DNA of 64,000 nt from DAOUJW01 sp034422115 (GCA_034422115.1 DAOUJW010000001.1:1-64000), one strand, 5' to 3'; positions 48,158-55,862 are shown, numbered from the stretch's first letter. Notes: a model not told the origin generated them from the letters alone. Translations and numbers: made by a program.

Positions 48158-48835
48158 GTGCCGACTTCCAAGCGGAGGTCAAAGCAGATAACCTCCCTTG
48201 AGGCATACCGCCTGTTAGAGGAGGAGCAGGGCGTCGCGCAGTGGGAGCCAAGGTTTGACCCCATAGAGGAGCTTGTCTTCACCATCCTCTCCCAGCACAC
48301 CTCCGACCTCAACGCCTTCAAGGCCTACGACAAGCTGATTGAGGCCTTTGGGTCGTGGGACGGGATAATGGAGGGAGACCCGGAGGACATAGCCCAGGCC
48401 ATCAGGATAGGTGGGCTGTCCACCATCAAGGCCCCGCGTATCCAGGCGGTGCTAAAGGAGATTCAAGACAAGTGCGGCGGGCTGGACATCTCCTTCCTGA
48501 GGGAGATGCCCCTGGAGGAGGCCAAGGCGTGGCTGAAGGAGCTGCCGGGCGTGGGGCCGAAGACGGCGGCCATAGTCCTCTGCTTTGCCCTGGGCATGCC
48601 CGCCATGCCCGTCGACACCCACATCTACCGGGTGAGCAAGAGGCTTGGCCTCATCGGCGAGAAGGTCACGGCGGACCAGGCCCACGACATTCTTGAGGCG
48701 TCAGTGGCCCCGGAGCAGGTATTCGGCTTCCACGTGTACCTTATCACCCACGGGCGGCAGGTGTGCAAGGCCCGCCGCCCCCTGTGCGACCGGTGCGTTC
48801 TAAGCGGCTGCTGCCCCTCGGCGTTCCAGGCGTAA
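48158..48835 (+). CDS. nth: Endonuclease III (DNA glycosylase/AP lyase)
   Basis: A 225-residue HhH-GPD base-excision repair enzyme removing oxidised pyrimidines. The helix-hairpin-helix LPGVGPKTAAIVL holds the catalytic Lys; VDTHIYRVSKRLGL holds the catalytic Asp. The C-terminal [4Fe-4S] cysteines are in CKARRPLCDRC and CC of SGCCPS. The pattern C-x6-C-x2-C-x5-C is intact. Start from the GTG at 48158; Lys/Arg-rich N-terminus. Length is normal. Confidence 0.93.
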   Translation: MPTSKRRSKQITSLEAYRLLEEEQGVAQWEPRFDPIEELVFTILSQHTSDLNAFKAYDKLIEAFGSWDGIMEGDPEDIAQAIRIGGLSTIKAPRIQAVLKEIQDKCGGLDISFLREMPLEEAKAWLKELPGVGPKTAAIVLCFALGMPAMPVDTHIYRVSKRLGLIGEKVTADQAHDILEASVAPEQVFGFHVYLITHGRQVCKARRPLCDRCVLSGCCPSAFQA

Positions 48836-48997
48836 GAGGGGGAAGCGCCGCGGAATAGGGCCTCAAGTAGTACGCATTTGCAATAAAGTCTAATCGAGTG
48901 GGCTAAAAGGATGATGTGGTGGGAGAATGCGGTGCGTGACGAAGCTACACAAGATGAGATATGCACCACAATAATACACTAATGATATTGGAATCTA

Positions 48998-49027
48998 TTG
49001 AAACCTGCTCATAAACTTGGATATAAT
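48998..49027 (+). promoter_or_regulatory. Strong promoter of the structured RNA/tRNA unit
   Basis: TTGAAA (48998-49003), an 18-base spacer and a perfect TATAAT (49022-49027). The expected start (~49033) falls at the base of the large hairpin downstream. The preceding 48836-48997 has no gene. Confidence 0.7.
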
Positions 49028-49029
49028 AC

Positions 49030-49116
49030 ATCCAGGCAAGGGGCCTGAGTTCACAGGAGTAGCAGCCCGGTGTTGCAGCACCGTCATCGGCTGTACGTGC
49101 AATCCCTTGCCTGGAT
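49030..49116 (+). ncRNA. Unidentified three-way-junction RNA
   Basis: An outer 13-bp perfect stem, ATCCAGGCAAGGG (49030-49042) with CCCTTGCCTGGAT (49104-49116), encloses two smaller hairpins: CCTG-AGTTCA-CAGG, and CAGCC...GGCTG containing CGGTG-TTGCAG-CACCG. This gives a compact junction of about 87 nt starting where the strong promoter predicts the 5' end, and the tRNA starts 10 bases after it. No tRNA T-loop, SRP tetraloop or open reading frame is present. It may be an independent small RNA, or a 5' leader for tRNA processing. Confidence 0.5.
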
Positions 49117-49126
49117 ATTCAGCTAT

Positions 49127-49215
49127 GGAGAGGTGTCCGAGCGGCTTATGGTGCCTGATTTAGGATCAGGTAGGGTGAGTAAGCACCCTCAGGGGTTCGA
49201 ATCCCCTCCTCTCCG
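49127..49215 (+). tRNA. Type II tRNA with anticodon TAG (tRNA-Leu by anticodon)
   Basis: Acceptor GGAGAGG/CCTCTCC. The anticodon stem CCTGA/TCAGG encloses TTTAGGA, giving anticodon TAG (Leu, codon CTA). The long variable arm is GGGTG-AGTAAG-CACCC; T-arm AGGGG-TTCGAAT-CCCCT. No CCA is encoded. Oddities: the discriminator base is G (49215), whereas leucine tRNAs have A; the body GGAGAGGTGTCCGAGCGGC looks like tRNA-Ser; and the D-stem TCC/GGT has one mismatch. Confidence 0.85.
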
Positions 49216-49304
49216 TATATCATCATATACACCACGCGAATCGCGTCTATAGCTCTGGTGTAGAATCCATTCTGCAAACACTGGCAACACAGCGGAGGGA
49301 CACA

Positions 49305-49706
49305 ATGGGTGACAATGCGACACTGAAGGGTTTGCGTGCCAAGCTTAAGCAGTTGGAAGCGCGCAAGAGAGAGTTGGACCAACAAGTGGAGGCTATTCAT
49401 GTCACGATACGCGTCTTCGAACAAACGGACAGCGTAGAAGACACCCCTGACAGGAGCACTTACGCTTCTGTTTTGACTAACGCGATGTATGAGATTTTGG
49501 ACGAGGATGGGCCCATGCATCGTTCAGAGTTGTTGCGAAGGGTTCAGGAGCGCGGTATCTATGTGGGCGGGACTAACCCGGTTAATGCTCTCGGTTCGTA
49601 TCTCAGTAAGGATGCACGCTTTACGAACGTTGCACGTGGAGAGTGGAATACGGTAGAGAATGTACGGCTCGAAGAGGAACTTGACGCTTTGTTTAGAGAT
49701 GACTAA
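49305..49706 (+). CDS. Coiled-coil plus winged-helix (HARE/HB1-like) protein
   Basis: A 133-residue protein. Residues 5-40 are a charged helix with heptad spacing (LKGLRAKLKQLEARKRELDQ). Residues about 50-130 look like a winged helix of the HARE-HTH or wHTH type: ASVLTNAMYEILDEDGPM, RSELLRRVQERGIYV, NALGSYLSKDARFTNVARGEW. Such domains recur in restriction and chromatin-like proteins and bind DNA. AT-richer than core genes. The start is ATG after GGAGGGACAC. It is alone between the tRNA and the riboswitch. Confidence 0.6.
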   Translation: MGDNATLKGLRAKLKQLEARKRELDQQVEAIHVTIRVFEQTDSVEDTPDRSTYASVLTNAMYEILDEDGPMHRSELLRRVQERGIYVGGTNPVNALGSYLSKDARFTNVARGEWNTVENVRLEEELDALFRDD

Positions 49707-49773
49707 GTGAGAGACGTACCGACAAGAATGAATCGCTCTCTCTGCTTTGCCGTCTCTCCGTAATTCGGTGACA

Positions 49774-49802
49774 TTGACTACCCTCGCCATCCGCGATACA
49801 CT
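49774..49802 (+). promoter_or_regulatory. Promoter of the TPP-regulated operon
   Basis: TTGACT (49774-49779), a 17-base spacer and TACACT (49797-49802), ending about 10 bases before the riboswitch. Confidence 0.6.
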
Positions 49803-49812
49803 TGTGGCAAAG

Positions 49813-49905
49813 CTGAAGGGGAGCTTGGTGAACCAGGCTGAGAGGCTCCGACGCATCGGGGCGACCCTGCGAACCTGATCTGGGTAATGCCAGCGGAGGG
49901 AGAGC
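49813..49905 (+). promoter_or_regulatory. TPP (THI-box) riboswitch
   Basis: The conserved thiamine pyrophosphate aptamer is evident: GGGGAGCTTGG, the CTGAGAG pyrimidine-sensing loop (49839-49845), ACCCTGCGAACCTGATCTGG and GTAATGCCAGCGGAGGGA. Spacing and order agree with the family. It stands before the thiZXY genes and is followed by an intrinsic terminator, so TPP binding should stop transcription. Confidence 0.96.
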
Positions 49906-49929
49906 GTCATTAGATACAAGCATTTGCAT

Positions 49930-49963
49930 GGCCGTGGGTACACACCCAACGGCCTTTTGTTTT
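49930..49963 (+). terminator. Riboswitch expression-platform terminator
   Basis: GGCCG-TGGGT-ACAC-ACCCA-ACGGCC forms a ten-pair stem with one bulge, followed by TTTTGTTTT. It ends 8 bases before the thiZ start and is the expected attenuator of the TPP aptamer. Confidence 0.9.
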
Positions 49964-49970
49964 GGGGCCG

Positions 49971-50795
49971 ATGATCACGGAGATGACCTCTGCGTCCGGC
50001 CCTGCCACCGGCGAGACCGCCCCGCGTCCCAGGATTGAGCTTGAGGGTGTTGGCAAGGCGTTCCGCGTTGACGGGGAGACTCTGCCTGTGCTGGAGGACG
50101 TGAGCCTGAGCGTGTCCGCAGGCGAGTTTGTCAGCCTGATTGGCCCCAGTGGTTGTGGCAAAAGCACCCTGCTGAACATCATCGCCGGGCTGGAGGAGCC
50201 GACCCACGGAGAGATACGCTTCGACGGCCGGCTTTCGTCCGGGCGGCCGGGGGCGGTGGGCTACATGCACCAGAAGGACCTGCTTCTTCCCTGGCGCACC
50301 GTGCTGGACAACGCCATCCTGGGGCTGGAGATTCAGGGCGTGGGCCGCGCCGAGGCTCGCAGGCGCGCCTTGGACATGGCGGAGCAGTTCGGGCTTAAGG
50401 GGTTTGAGCATAGCTACCCGCACCTTCTGTCGGGCGGGATGCGGCAGAGGGCGGCTTTCCTGCGGACGGCGCTGGCCAACCAGGAGATCATTCTGCTGGA
50501 CGAGCCTTTCGGCGCGCTGGACGCCCTGACCAGGGCGAATATGCAGGAATGGCTGCTTGAGCGATGGGAGTCCTGGGGCAAGACCGTTGTGCTGGTGACC
50601 CACGACGTGGACGAGGCGTTACTTCTCTCGGACAGGGTGTACGTGCTGACGCCGCGTCCGGCCAGGCTGAAGACGGTGCTGAATGTACATCTGCCGAGGC
50701 CCAGGAGCTACGAGATGATCACCGACGACGCCTTTGTGAGGATGAAGGCGGAGCTGCTCAGTTCCCTCAGGACGGAAGGGGAGGGTACGGGGTGA
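49971..50795 (+). CDS. thiZ: Thiamine-precursor ABC transporter, ATP-binding subunit
   Basis: 274 residues from the ATG at 49971 (a TTG nine bases earlier lies in the terminator tail). Walker A is GPSGCGKSTLL, the signature LSGGMRQRAA, Walker B ILLDEPFGALD, and the switch His in VTHDVDEAL. It belongs to the nitrate/taurine/pyrimidine (NitT/TauT) branch. Its TPP riboswitch and NMT1-type binding protein identify it as ThiZ, importing a hydroxymethylpyrimidine precursor such as N-formyl-4-amino-5-aminomethyl-2-methylpyrimidine. It overlaps thiX by one base. Confidence 0.93.
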   Translation: MITEMTSASGPATGETAPRPRIELEGVGKAFRVDGETLPVLEDVSLSVSAGEFVSLIGPSGCGKSTLLNIIAGLEEPTHGEIRFDGRLSSGRPGAVGYMHQKDLLLPWRTVLDNAILGLEIQGVGRAEARRRALDMAEQFGLKGFEHSYPHLLSGGMRQRAAFLRTALANQEIILLDEPFGALDALTRANMQEWLLERWESWGKTVVLVTHDVDEALLLSDRVYVLTPRPARLKTVLNVHLPRPRSYEMITDDAFVRMKAELLSSLRTEGEGTG

Positions 50796-51568
50796 TGGTG
50801 GTCAAGTGGGCCGCGCCGGGAGCGATCATCCTCCTCGCCTTGGCGGCGTGGGAGGTGGGCGTCCGGCTGCTCCAGGTAGAACGCTGGCTACTGCCGTCGC
50901 CGTCAGCCATTGGCGCGGAGCTGGTGGAGAGCCGGGAGCTTCTTCTGAGGCACACCCTGGTCACCCTGGAGGAGGTGGTCATCGGCTTTGGGCTGGCCTT
51001 GATCGTAGGGATAGCCGCGGCCATGGCCATCGCCTACTCGCGCATCGTGGAGCGGGCCGCGTATCCCTTCGTGATAGCGTCGCAGACCATACCCATCATC
51101 GCCATAGCTCCGCTGCTGCTTGTCTGGATAGGCTACGGCATCTGGCCCAAGGTAATCGTGGTAGTGCTCATATCCTTCTTCCCCATAGTGGTCAACATGG
51201 TGGACGGCCTCAAGTCCGTGGACCCGGACATGCTCAACATGATGCGCTCCCTGGGCGCAGGGCGGCGGCAGATATTCACCAAGGTGCAGGTGCCGTCCTC
51301 GCTGCCCTTCCTCTTCTCCGGCGTGCGTGTGGCAATCGCCCTGAGCGTCATTGGCGCAGTGATAGGGGAGTGGGTAGGCTCCAGCGCCGGCCTGGGCTAC
51401 CTCATGACCCGCTCCGCGCCCCAATTCCTCACCGAGCGGGTCTTCGCCGCCATCTTCATCCTGTCCGTCATGGGCGTGACCCTCTTTGCGCTGGTGGTCC
51501 TGGCGGAGCGGCTTGCGCTGCCCTGGAACCAGTGGGAGCGGCGGGCCAGGGCCCTTGAGAAGCTGTGA
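50795..51568 (+). CDS. thiX: Thiamine-precursor ABC transporter, permease subunit
   Basis: 257 residues with six hydrophobic segments. The EAA loop contacting the ATPase reads MMRSLGAGRRQIFTKVQVPSSLPFL (core RSLGAGRRQIFTKVQVP). The N-terminal segment AIILLALAAWEVGVRLL is the first span. The open frame extends upstream inside thiZ; the ATG at 50795, overlapping its stop (TGATG) and preceded by GGAGGG, is the true start. It is the second gene of the TPP-controlled thiZXY operon. Confidence 0.93.
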   Translation: MVVKWAAPGAIILLALAAWEVGVRLLQVERWLLPSPSAIGAELVESRELLLRHTLVTLEEVVIGFGLALIVGIAAAMAIAYSRIVERAAYPFVIASQTIPIIAIAPLLLVWIGYGIWPKVIVVVLISFFPIVVNMVDGLKSVDPDMLNMMRSLGAGRRQIFTKVQVPSSLPFLFSGVRVAIALSVIGAVIGEWVGSSAGLGYLMTRSAPQFLTERVFAAIFILSVMGVTLFALVVLAERLALPWNQWERRARALEKL

Positions 51569-51613
51569 ACGATTTTGAGCGACTAGCGTTGTGCAGATTT
51601 TAAAGGAGTTAAC

Positions 51614-52630
51614 ATGATACTACGCCACCGCGGAACGACGGTACTTGCAGCAGTGATGCTCATCCTGGCGATGCTCCTGGCCGCCTGCGAGGAGGAGCCG
51701 ACCCCGGCCCCGACCCAAACCCCCACCCCCGCACCGGAGGAGGTGAGCCTTGCCCTGGACTGGTTCCCCAACTCCAATCACGCCGGGTTCTACGCGGCCC
51801 AGGAGCGGGGCTACTACCGGGACGAGGGGCTGGACGTGAACATCTACGTCCCCGCCAACCCTGAGGACGTGCTAAAGACCGTCGGCGCGGGCCGTGACGA
51901 CTTTGGCGTCAGCTATCAGGCTGAGGTGCTCCTGGCCAGGGGCGAGGGCGTGCCGGTCGTGTCCGTGGCTGCTATGGTGCAGCACCCCCTGAACTCCATC
52001 ATGGTCCTGGAGGAGTCGGGCATCACCCGGCCAAGCGAGCTAAAGGGCAAGAAGGTCGGCGTGACCGGAATCCCCTTCGAGGAGGCGCTGTTCCAGGCGA
52101 TGCTTGAGCACGAGGGCCTGAGCATAGACGACGTGACTGTCGTGAACGTCGGCTTTGACCTGGGGCCGTCCCTGATTGGCAGGAAGGTGGACGCCATTGT
52201 GGGTGCCTACTGGACCCACGAGTCCATTGCAATGGAGATGCAGGGCTACCCCATTACAATCATGCGGATGGAGGAGTGGGGCGTGCCGGACTTCTACGAG
52301 CTGGTGCTGGTTGCCAGCGAGGACATGATAAGCAGCCACCCGGACACGGTGAGTCGCTTTGTGCGGGCCACGGCCAGGGGCTTTGCCGACGCCATCGCCG
52401 ACCCACAGGCCGCGGTGGACATCCTGGTGGAGGCCAACCCGGAGACGGACAAGGAGTTGGAGACGGAGGGCATAGGGCTGCTGGCCCCGCTGTGGCAGGA
52501 GGGGGACGCGCCGTTCGGCTCCCAGACGGCGGAGCGCTGGGAGAGCCTGGCGCAGTGGATGAAGGACTCAGGGCTGCTAGGAGAGGATGTGGACGCGGGA
52601 GAGGCGTTCACGGCAGAGTTCCAGCCGTGA
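51614..52630 (+). CDS. thiY: Thiamine-precursor ABC transporter, substrate-binding lipoprotein
   Basis: A 338-residue NMT1/THI5-like binding protein. The signal peptide ends in the lipobox LLAAC (Cys25), followed by a Pro/Thr-rich linker (PTPAPTQTPTPAPEE). The mature part starts LALDWFPNSNHAGFY, the characteristic pyrimidine-binding beginning of ThiY and Thi5 (W-x-P-N-x-x-H-x-G). The context (riboswitch, ThiZ, ThiX, ThiD) fits import of an aminopyrimidine for thiamine salvage. It has a good AAAGGAG. It lies 45 bases after thiX. Confidence 0.94.
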   Translation: MILRHRGTTVLAAVMLILAMLLAACEEEPTPAPTQTPTPAPEEVSLALDWFPNSNHAGFYAAQERGYYRDEGLDVNIYVPANPEDVLKTVGAGRDDFGVSYQAEVLLARGEGVPVVSVAAMVQHPLNSIMVLEESGITRPSELKGKKVGVTGIPFEEALFQAMLEHEGLSIDDVTVVNVGFDLGPSLIGRKVDAIVGAYWTHESIAMEMQGYPITIMRMEEWGVPDFYELVLVASEDMISSHPDTVSRFVRATARGFADAIADPQAAVDILVEANPETDKELETEGIGLLAPLWQEGDAPFGSQTAERWESLAQWMKDSGLLGEDVDAGEAFTAEFQP

Positions 52631-52681
52631 CGGGTTCCCGTGACGCAGAATTTTTTGTAGCTTTAGATGGAGGCACATTTC

Positions 52682-52801
52682 GCTGTCATTCTGAGTCGTG
52701 AAACGCCGAAGAATCTAAGGCCGTTCGTTAAAACACATCGTATCTTTGCGGACAGAGGCCCTGGATTCTTCACTCCGCTACGCTCCGTTCAGAATGACAT
52801 T
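52682..52801. repeat. Dispersed repeat, family D (copy 2)
   Basis: GCTGTCATTCTGAGTCGTG...GAAGAATC and GGATTCTTCACTCCG...TTCAGAATGACA in facing orientation, as in copy 1 after nuoN. It separates thiY from thiD. Confidence 0.75.
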
Positions 52802-52885
52802 TGCTGCGCTTTCTTCTAGGCCAACCCAGAGTTGGCAAGAGTCTCTAGGGAAGTTGAGATGGGTCTAAGTTCGAGTATACAGAAT

Positions 52886-52926
52886 CCCTTCCCCCACAGG
52901 CGGGGGAAGGTCAGGATGGGGGTGCA
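52886..52926. repeat. Family A repeat (copy 3, short) abutting thiD
   Basis: CCTTCCCCC-ACAGGC-GGGGGAAGG then TCAGGATGGGGGTGCA, i.e. family A in inverse orientation, ends exactly at the thiD ATG. The GGGGGTG of the repeat lies at Shine-Dalgarno distance, so the element appears to serve as the thiD ribosome-binding region. Confidence 0.8.
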
Positions 52927-53709
52927 ATGAAGAGAGCATTGACCATAGCCGGCTCCGATTCAGGCGGCGGTGCCGGCATACAGGCGGACCTCAAGACCTT
53001 TGCCGCCCTGGGCGTCTACGGAACCTCGGCGCTGACGGCTATAACGGCACAGAACACCCTTGGCGTCACGGGCGTCCAGGAGCTTACCCCGGACATGGTC
53101 GGCGCGCAGATAGACGCCGTGATCTCCGACATCGGCGCGGACGCCGTGAAGACGGGCATGCTCTCCAACTCCCGCATCATCCAGGTCGTGGCCGACAAGG
53201 TGACGGAGCACGGCCTCCCCAACCTGGTGGTCGACCCGGTGATGGTAGCCAAGGGCGGCGATCCGCTATTGCAGGAGGAGGCGGTGGACGCCCTGCGTAC
53301 TCTGCTTGTGCCCCTGGCCCTTGTGGTGACACCCAACCTGCCGGAGGCTTCCGTGCTGGTGGGATACCCAGTGGAGAGCCTGGAGCAGGCGCGGCAGGCG
53401 GCCAGGGACATAGTGGCTATGGGCAGCAGGAGCGTGGTGGTAAAGGGCGGCCACTTGGAGGGAGACGCCGTCGACGTCTTCTACGACGGCAGGGAGTTCA
53501 GGGAGCTCTCAGCGCCCCGCATCGAGACCACCAGCACCCACGGCACGGGATGCACCTTCGCCTCAGCCATAGCCGCGGGGCTGGCCAACGGCATGGCCGT
53601 CGAGGAAGCGGTAGGCCAGGCCAAAGAGTACGTCACCGAGGCCATCCGCAAGTCGTTCCCCGTCGGGAGCGGCCACGGGCCCTTGAACCACTTCCACGCC
53701 CTGCTGTAA
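52927..53709 (+). CDS. thiD: Hydroxymethylpyrimidine (phosphate) kinase
   Basis: A 260-residue ribokinase-fold kinase phosphorylating HMP to HMP-P and HMP-PP. The N-terminus MKRALTIAGSDSGGGAGIQ is diagnostic, DPVMVAKGG is the substrate loop, and the ATP/anion-hole motif TTSTHGTGCTFASAIAA contains the catalytic base in GTGC. It follows the thiZXY genes on the same strand but is separated from them by about 300 bases of repeats, so it may not be under the same riboswitch transcript. Together they form a pyrimidine uptake and activation path. Confidence 0.95.
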   Translation: MKRALTIAGSDSGGGAGIQADLKTFAALGVYGTSALTAITAQNTLGVTGVQELTPDMVGAQIDAVISDIGADAVKTGMLSNSRIIQVVADKVTEHGLPNLVVDPVMVAKGGDPLLQEEAVDALRTLLVPLALVVTPNLPEASVLVGYPVESLEQARQAARDIVAMGSRSVVVKGGHLEGDAVDVFYDGREFRELSAPRIETTSTHGTGCTFASAIAAGLANGMAVEEAVGQAKEYVTEAIRKSFPVGSGHGPLNHFHALL

Positions 53710-53794
53710 GAAGAGAACAAGGAGGATATCAGAATGGCGGAATCATTGCGCGCACTAGTGAGGGCAGCAATCTCGCAAAAATGAGATAAAATGA

Positions 53795-53823
53795 TTGACA
53801 TTATTGAGAAGCGATGATATGCT
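53795..53823 (+). promoter_or_regulatory. Promoter of the DGQHR-like gene
   Basis: TTGACA (53795-53800), a 17-base spacer, TATGCT (53818-53823), 50 bases before the ATG in AT-rich DNA. Confidence 0.65.
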
Positions 53824-53873
53824 CTCTCTTAGCAGGGGTCCGAGACTTCTGACTATTCTTGCAGAGGAGAGTA

Positions 53874-54995
53874 ATGGAATTCGTGACACTTAAGGGTACC
53901 AATCTGAATACCACAGTCTATCGTGGCTTTGCACCAATTAAGGACATTGCTGCCATTTCTGCACCAGATCCGTTCAATCAAGACACGAATCCGGAAGGGC
54001 TGCAGCGCGATCTTACAGCAAAACACGCGGCAGAGAGCTACCGCTATGCTGAGGGTAGCAAGGCAGTCCCGGACCACCCCAGACTTTGGCCTGAGGTAAT
54101 TCTAAATATTCGTGACACCGAGGTGGTCACTCTTGTTCCTATAGACGAATCTTATGACCTCTGGAAGATAATAGTGCATGAGGATCGCTTGGATATGTCA
54201 CTTACTCGGCCAAAAATTTCCCGTACGGACGGCAATCACAGACTGAACCATGGTGCTGGAAACCAGGAAGAAGACTGGCCACCTCTTGATGTTTCTACTC
54301 CGTTTTGCTTTACGGTGGGATTGGCTCCAGAGAAGGAAGCTTTTCTGTTTATCGACATTAATGATAATCAGAAGGCCATGAATACAAGTCATTTGGCCCA
54401 CCTCAAGACGCGACTGACTGAGTCAGAAGTCCTCGCTATTGAAGAACCGTCACTGTGGATAGCCCAGCATCTTGTAGATGATCCAGAGAGCCCGTTTCAC
54501 GGCATTATCTACTTGGGAGGGGAAAAGTCGCAGGGGCTTGCAAGGAAAGTCAATTTAGCAGCACTACGTACGGCGAGTGATATGTTGCTTAAGGAAAGCG
54601 TCAAACTGCGTGCCTTTGCCGAGATAGAGCCGAAGTATGCCATGAGTCGTATCTATTGGAACGCCGTCTCCAAAGCCTACCCTCGTGAGTGGGGTGATTC
54701 CCGCCAATACCTTTTGCTTCGTGGCTTTGGCATTTGGTGCATGGCAATACTTGGGGGAGAGATAATTGACCGTTGCGTCGCTCGTCGCGTTGCATCCGCC
54801 CAGATGGAGGAAGAGATGATTGCCTACCTCCGGCAAACGCGAATGGTCGTTGACTGGGATGCTAAGGAGGGTACTGCCAGAGGACACGGAGGGCGTGTTG
54901 GTGCTAGAAACTTGGCAGAAATGATGAAGCGTGCTCTTTCTGATGATGATGTTGATATAGGGAACCTCGCCCAAGATCTAGCCCGGTCGCTCTAG
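53874..54995 (+). CDS. DGQHR/DndB-like domain protein
   Basis: 373 residues from the ATG preceded by GAGGAGA. It contains a DGQHR-type core: ISRTDGNHRLNHG (D-G-N-H-R, about residues 118-122) and, downstream, FCFTVGLAPEKEAFLFIDINDNQKAMN, typical of DGQHR proteins (the F-x-D-I-N-x-x-Q-K element cited here only in part). DGQHR proteins include DndB, the regulator of DNA phosphorothioation, and other defence-linked or island genes; biochemical activity is not well known. No dnd genes adjoin it. Composition is AT-rich relative to the neighbours, it has its own promoter and it is followed by a strong hairpin, as expected of an acquired cassette. Confidence 0.75.
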   Translation: MEFVTLKGTNLNTTVYRGFAPIKDIAAISAPDPFNQDTNPEGLQRDLTAKHAAESYRYAEGSKAVPDHPRLWPEVILNIRDTEVVTLVPIDESYDLWKIIVHEDRLDMSLTRPKISRTDGNHRLNHGAGNQEEDWPPLDVSTPFCFTVGLAPEKEAFLFIDINDNQKAMNTSHLAHLKTRLTESEVLAIEEPSLWIAQHLVDDPESPFHGIIYLGGEKSQGLARKVNLAALRTASDMLLKESVKLRAFAEIEPKYAMSRIYWNAVSKAYPREWGDSRQYLLLRGFGIWCMAILGGEIIDRCVARRVASAQMEEEMIAYLRQTRMVVDWDAKEGTARGHGGRVGARNLAEMMKRALSDDDVDIGNLAQDLARSL

Positions 54996-55010
54996 CGTCG
55001 ATAAGTCTAC

Positions 55011-55047
55011 GTATAGGTGCCTTGGTATTAAGCCAAGGCACCTATAC
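55011..55047. terminator. 15-bp hairpin between convergent genes
   Basis: GTATAGGTGCCTTGG-TATTAAG-CCAAGGCACCTATAC, a perfect 15-bp stem with a 7-base loop, 16 bases after the stop of the DGQHR-like gene and before the end of the flavodoxin-like gene. There is no T run. Probably a bidirectional terminator. Confidence 0.6.
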
Positions 55048-55063
55048 GCGTGTAAGTCAAGCC

Positions 55064-55591
55064 CTAGAAGTTGGGCTGCATCCCTCCCTCCTTGAGGTAG
55101 TTGGCCAGCTGCGCCGTGCGGCTGCCCAGGGACCTGGCCTGCTCAAGGTCGTCGCCCGTGACGCTGCCGTGAACAGTCGCGCCATAGAAGGAGCCGGAGG
55201 TGATCATGCGGTCCGTCCACGGAAGGCCGACGACTATGAAGCCCCAGGAGAGCAGCCAGTGGAGCAGGGCCAGAAGGGTGAACTCCGTGCCCGCCGAGCG
55301 GCCCCTGCCTGCGGTGAAGGCTGCGCCCATCTTGCCCTCCAGCAGCCCCTCCTGTCCCAGGTCAGACATCTGGTCAAGCCAGGACTTCAGCCGACCCGTG
55401 ATGCCGTTCCAGTTGGGTGAGCCAAGAATGACTCCGTCGCAGTCCAGCAGGTCTTCCGGCCCGGCTTGGTCGATGTCCATGACCATAGCCTGAGCGCCCT
55501 GAATCCGGCTCACGCCCTCGCTCACGGCCTCGGCCAGCGCCTGCACCTGCTGCCCTGTGCTGTCGTACAAAACCAGAATTCGCACGTCCAT
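55064..55591 (-). CDS. Flavodoxin-like NAD(P)H-quinone reductase (WrbA-like)
   Basis: A 175-residue flavodoxin-fold protein. The FMN phosphate loop is ILVLYDSTGQQVQALAEAV (core YDSTGQ), and the isoalloxazine-binding region SPNWNGITGRLKSWLDQ follows. GKMGAAFTAGRGRSAGTE resembles WrbA/NQO-type loops. It reduces quinones or serves as an FMN reductase in oxidative stress. It is close to the nickel superoxide dismutase gene on the same strand, with repeats between. Confidence 0.8.
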   Translation of the reverse strand: MDVRILVLYDSTGQQVQALAEAVSEGVSRIQGAQAMVMDIDQAGPEDLLDCDGVILGSPNWNGITGRLKSWLDQMSDLGQEGLLEGKMGAAFTAGRGRSAGTEFTLLALLHWLLSWGFIVVGLPWTDRMITSGSFYGATVHGSVTGDDLEQARSLGSRTAQLANYLKEGGMQPNF

Positions 55592-55723
55592 ATTCTCTGT
55601 ACCTCTCTAATTGGCTAGTTGCCGTTGGGCGCGGGGGCGCTTATGGACCGCCCCTGCGACACAAAGCGAAATCCACCTCCCCGGAAGAGCGATGGATTTC
55701 GCCTTGCACTCCTCTGAAAGCCG

Positions 55724-55788
55724 TCGTTCCTGCGAAAGCAGGAACCTCTGCCCTCCACGTTTAGATTCCTGCTTCCGCAGGAATGACG
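55724..55788. repeat. Dispersed palindromic repeat, family C (copy 3)
   Basis: GTTCCTGCGAAAGCAGGAAC and ATTCCTGC-TTCC-GCAGGAAT hairpins in series. A direct repeat CCTTGCACTCCTCT occurs on both sides (about 55701 and 55826). The whole gap 55592-55862 is otherwise empty. Confidence 0.7.
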
Positions 55789-55862
55789 AGATAGTAGAAT
55801 AGCGACGTACTTATTCAGAGGATTCCTTGCACTCCTCTCCAGGTTGTCTGGCAATAGATGGT

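Noticed and set aside
49030..49116. Small SRP (4.5S) RNA at the structured element
   Set aside because: The AGCAGCC segment recalls SRP helix 8, but the UCAGG strand and GGAA tetraloop are missing and the arms are too short.
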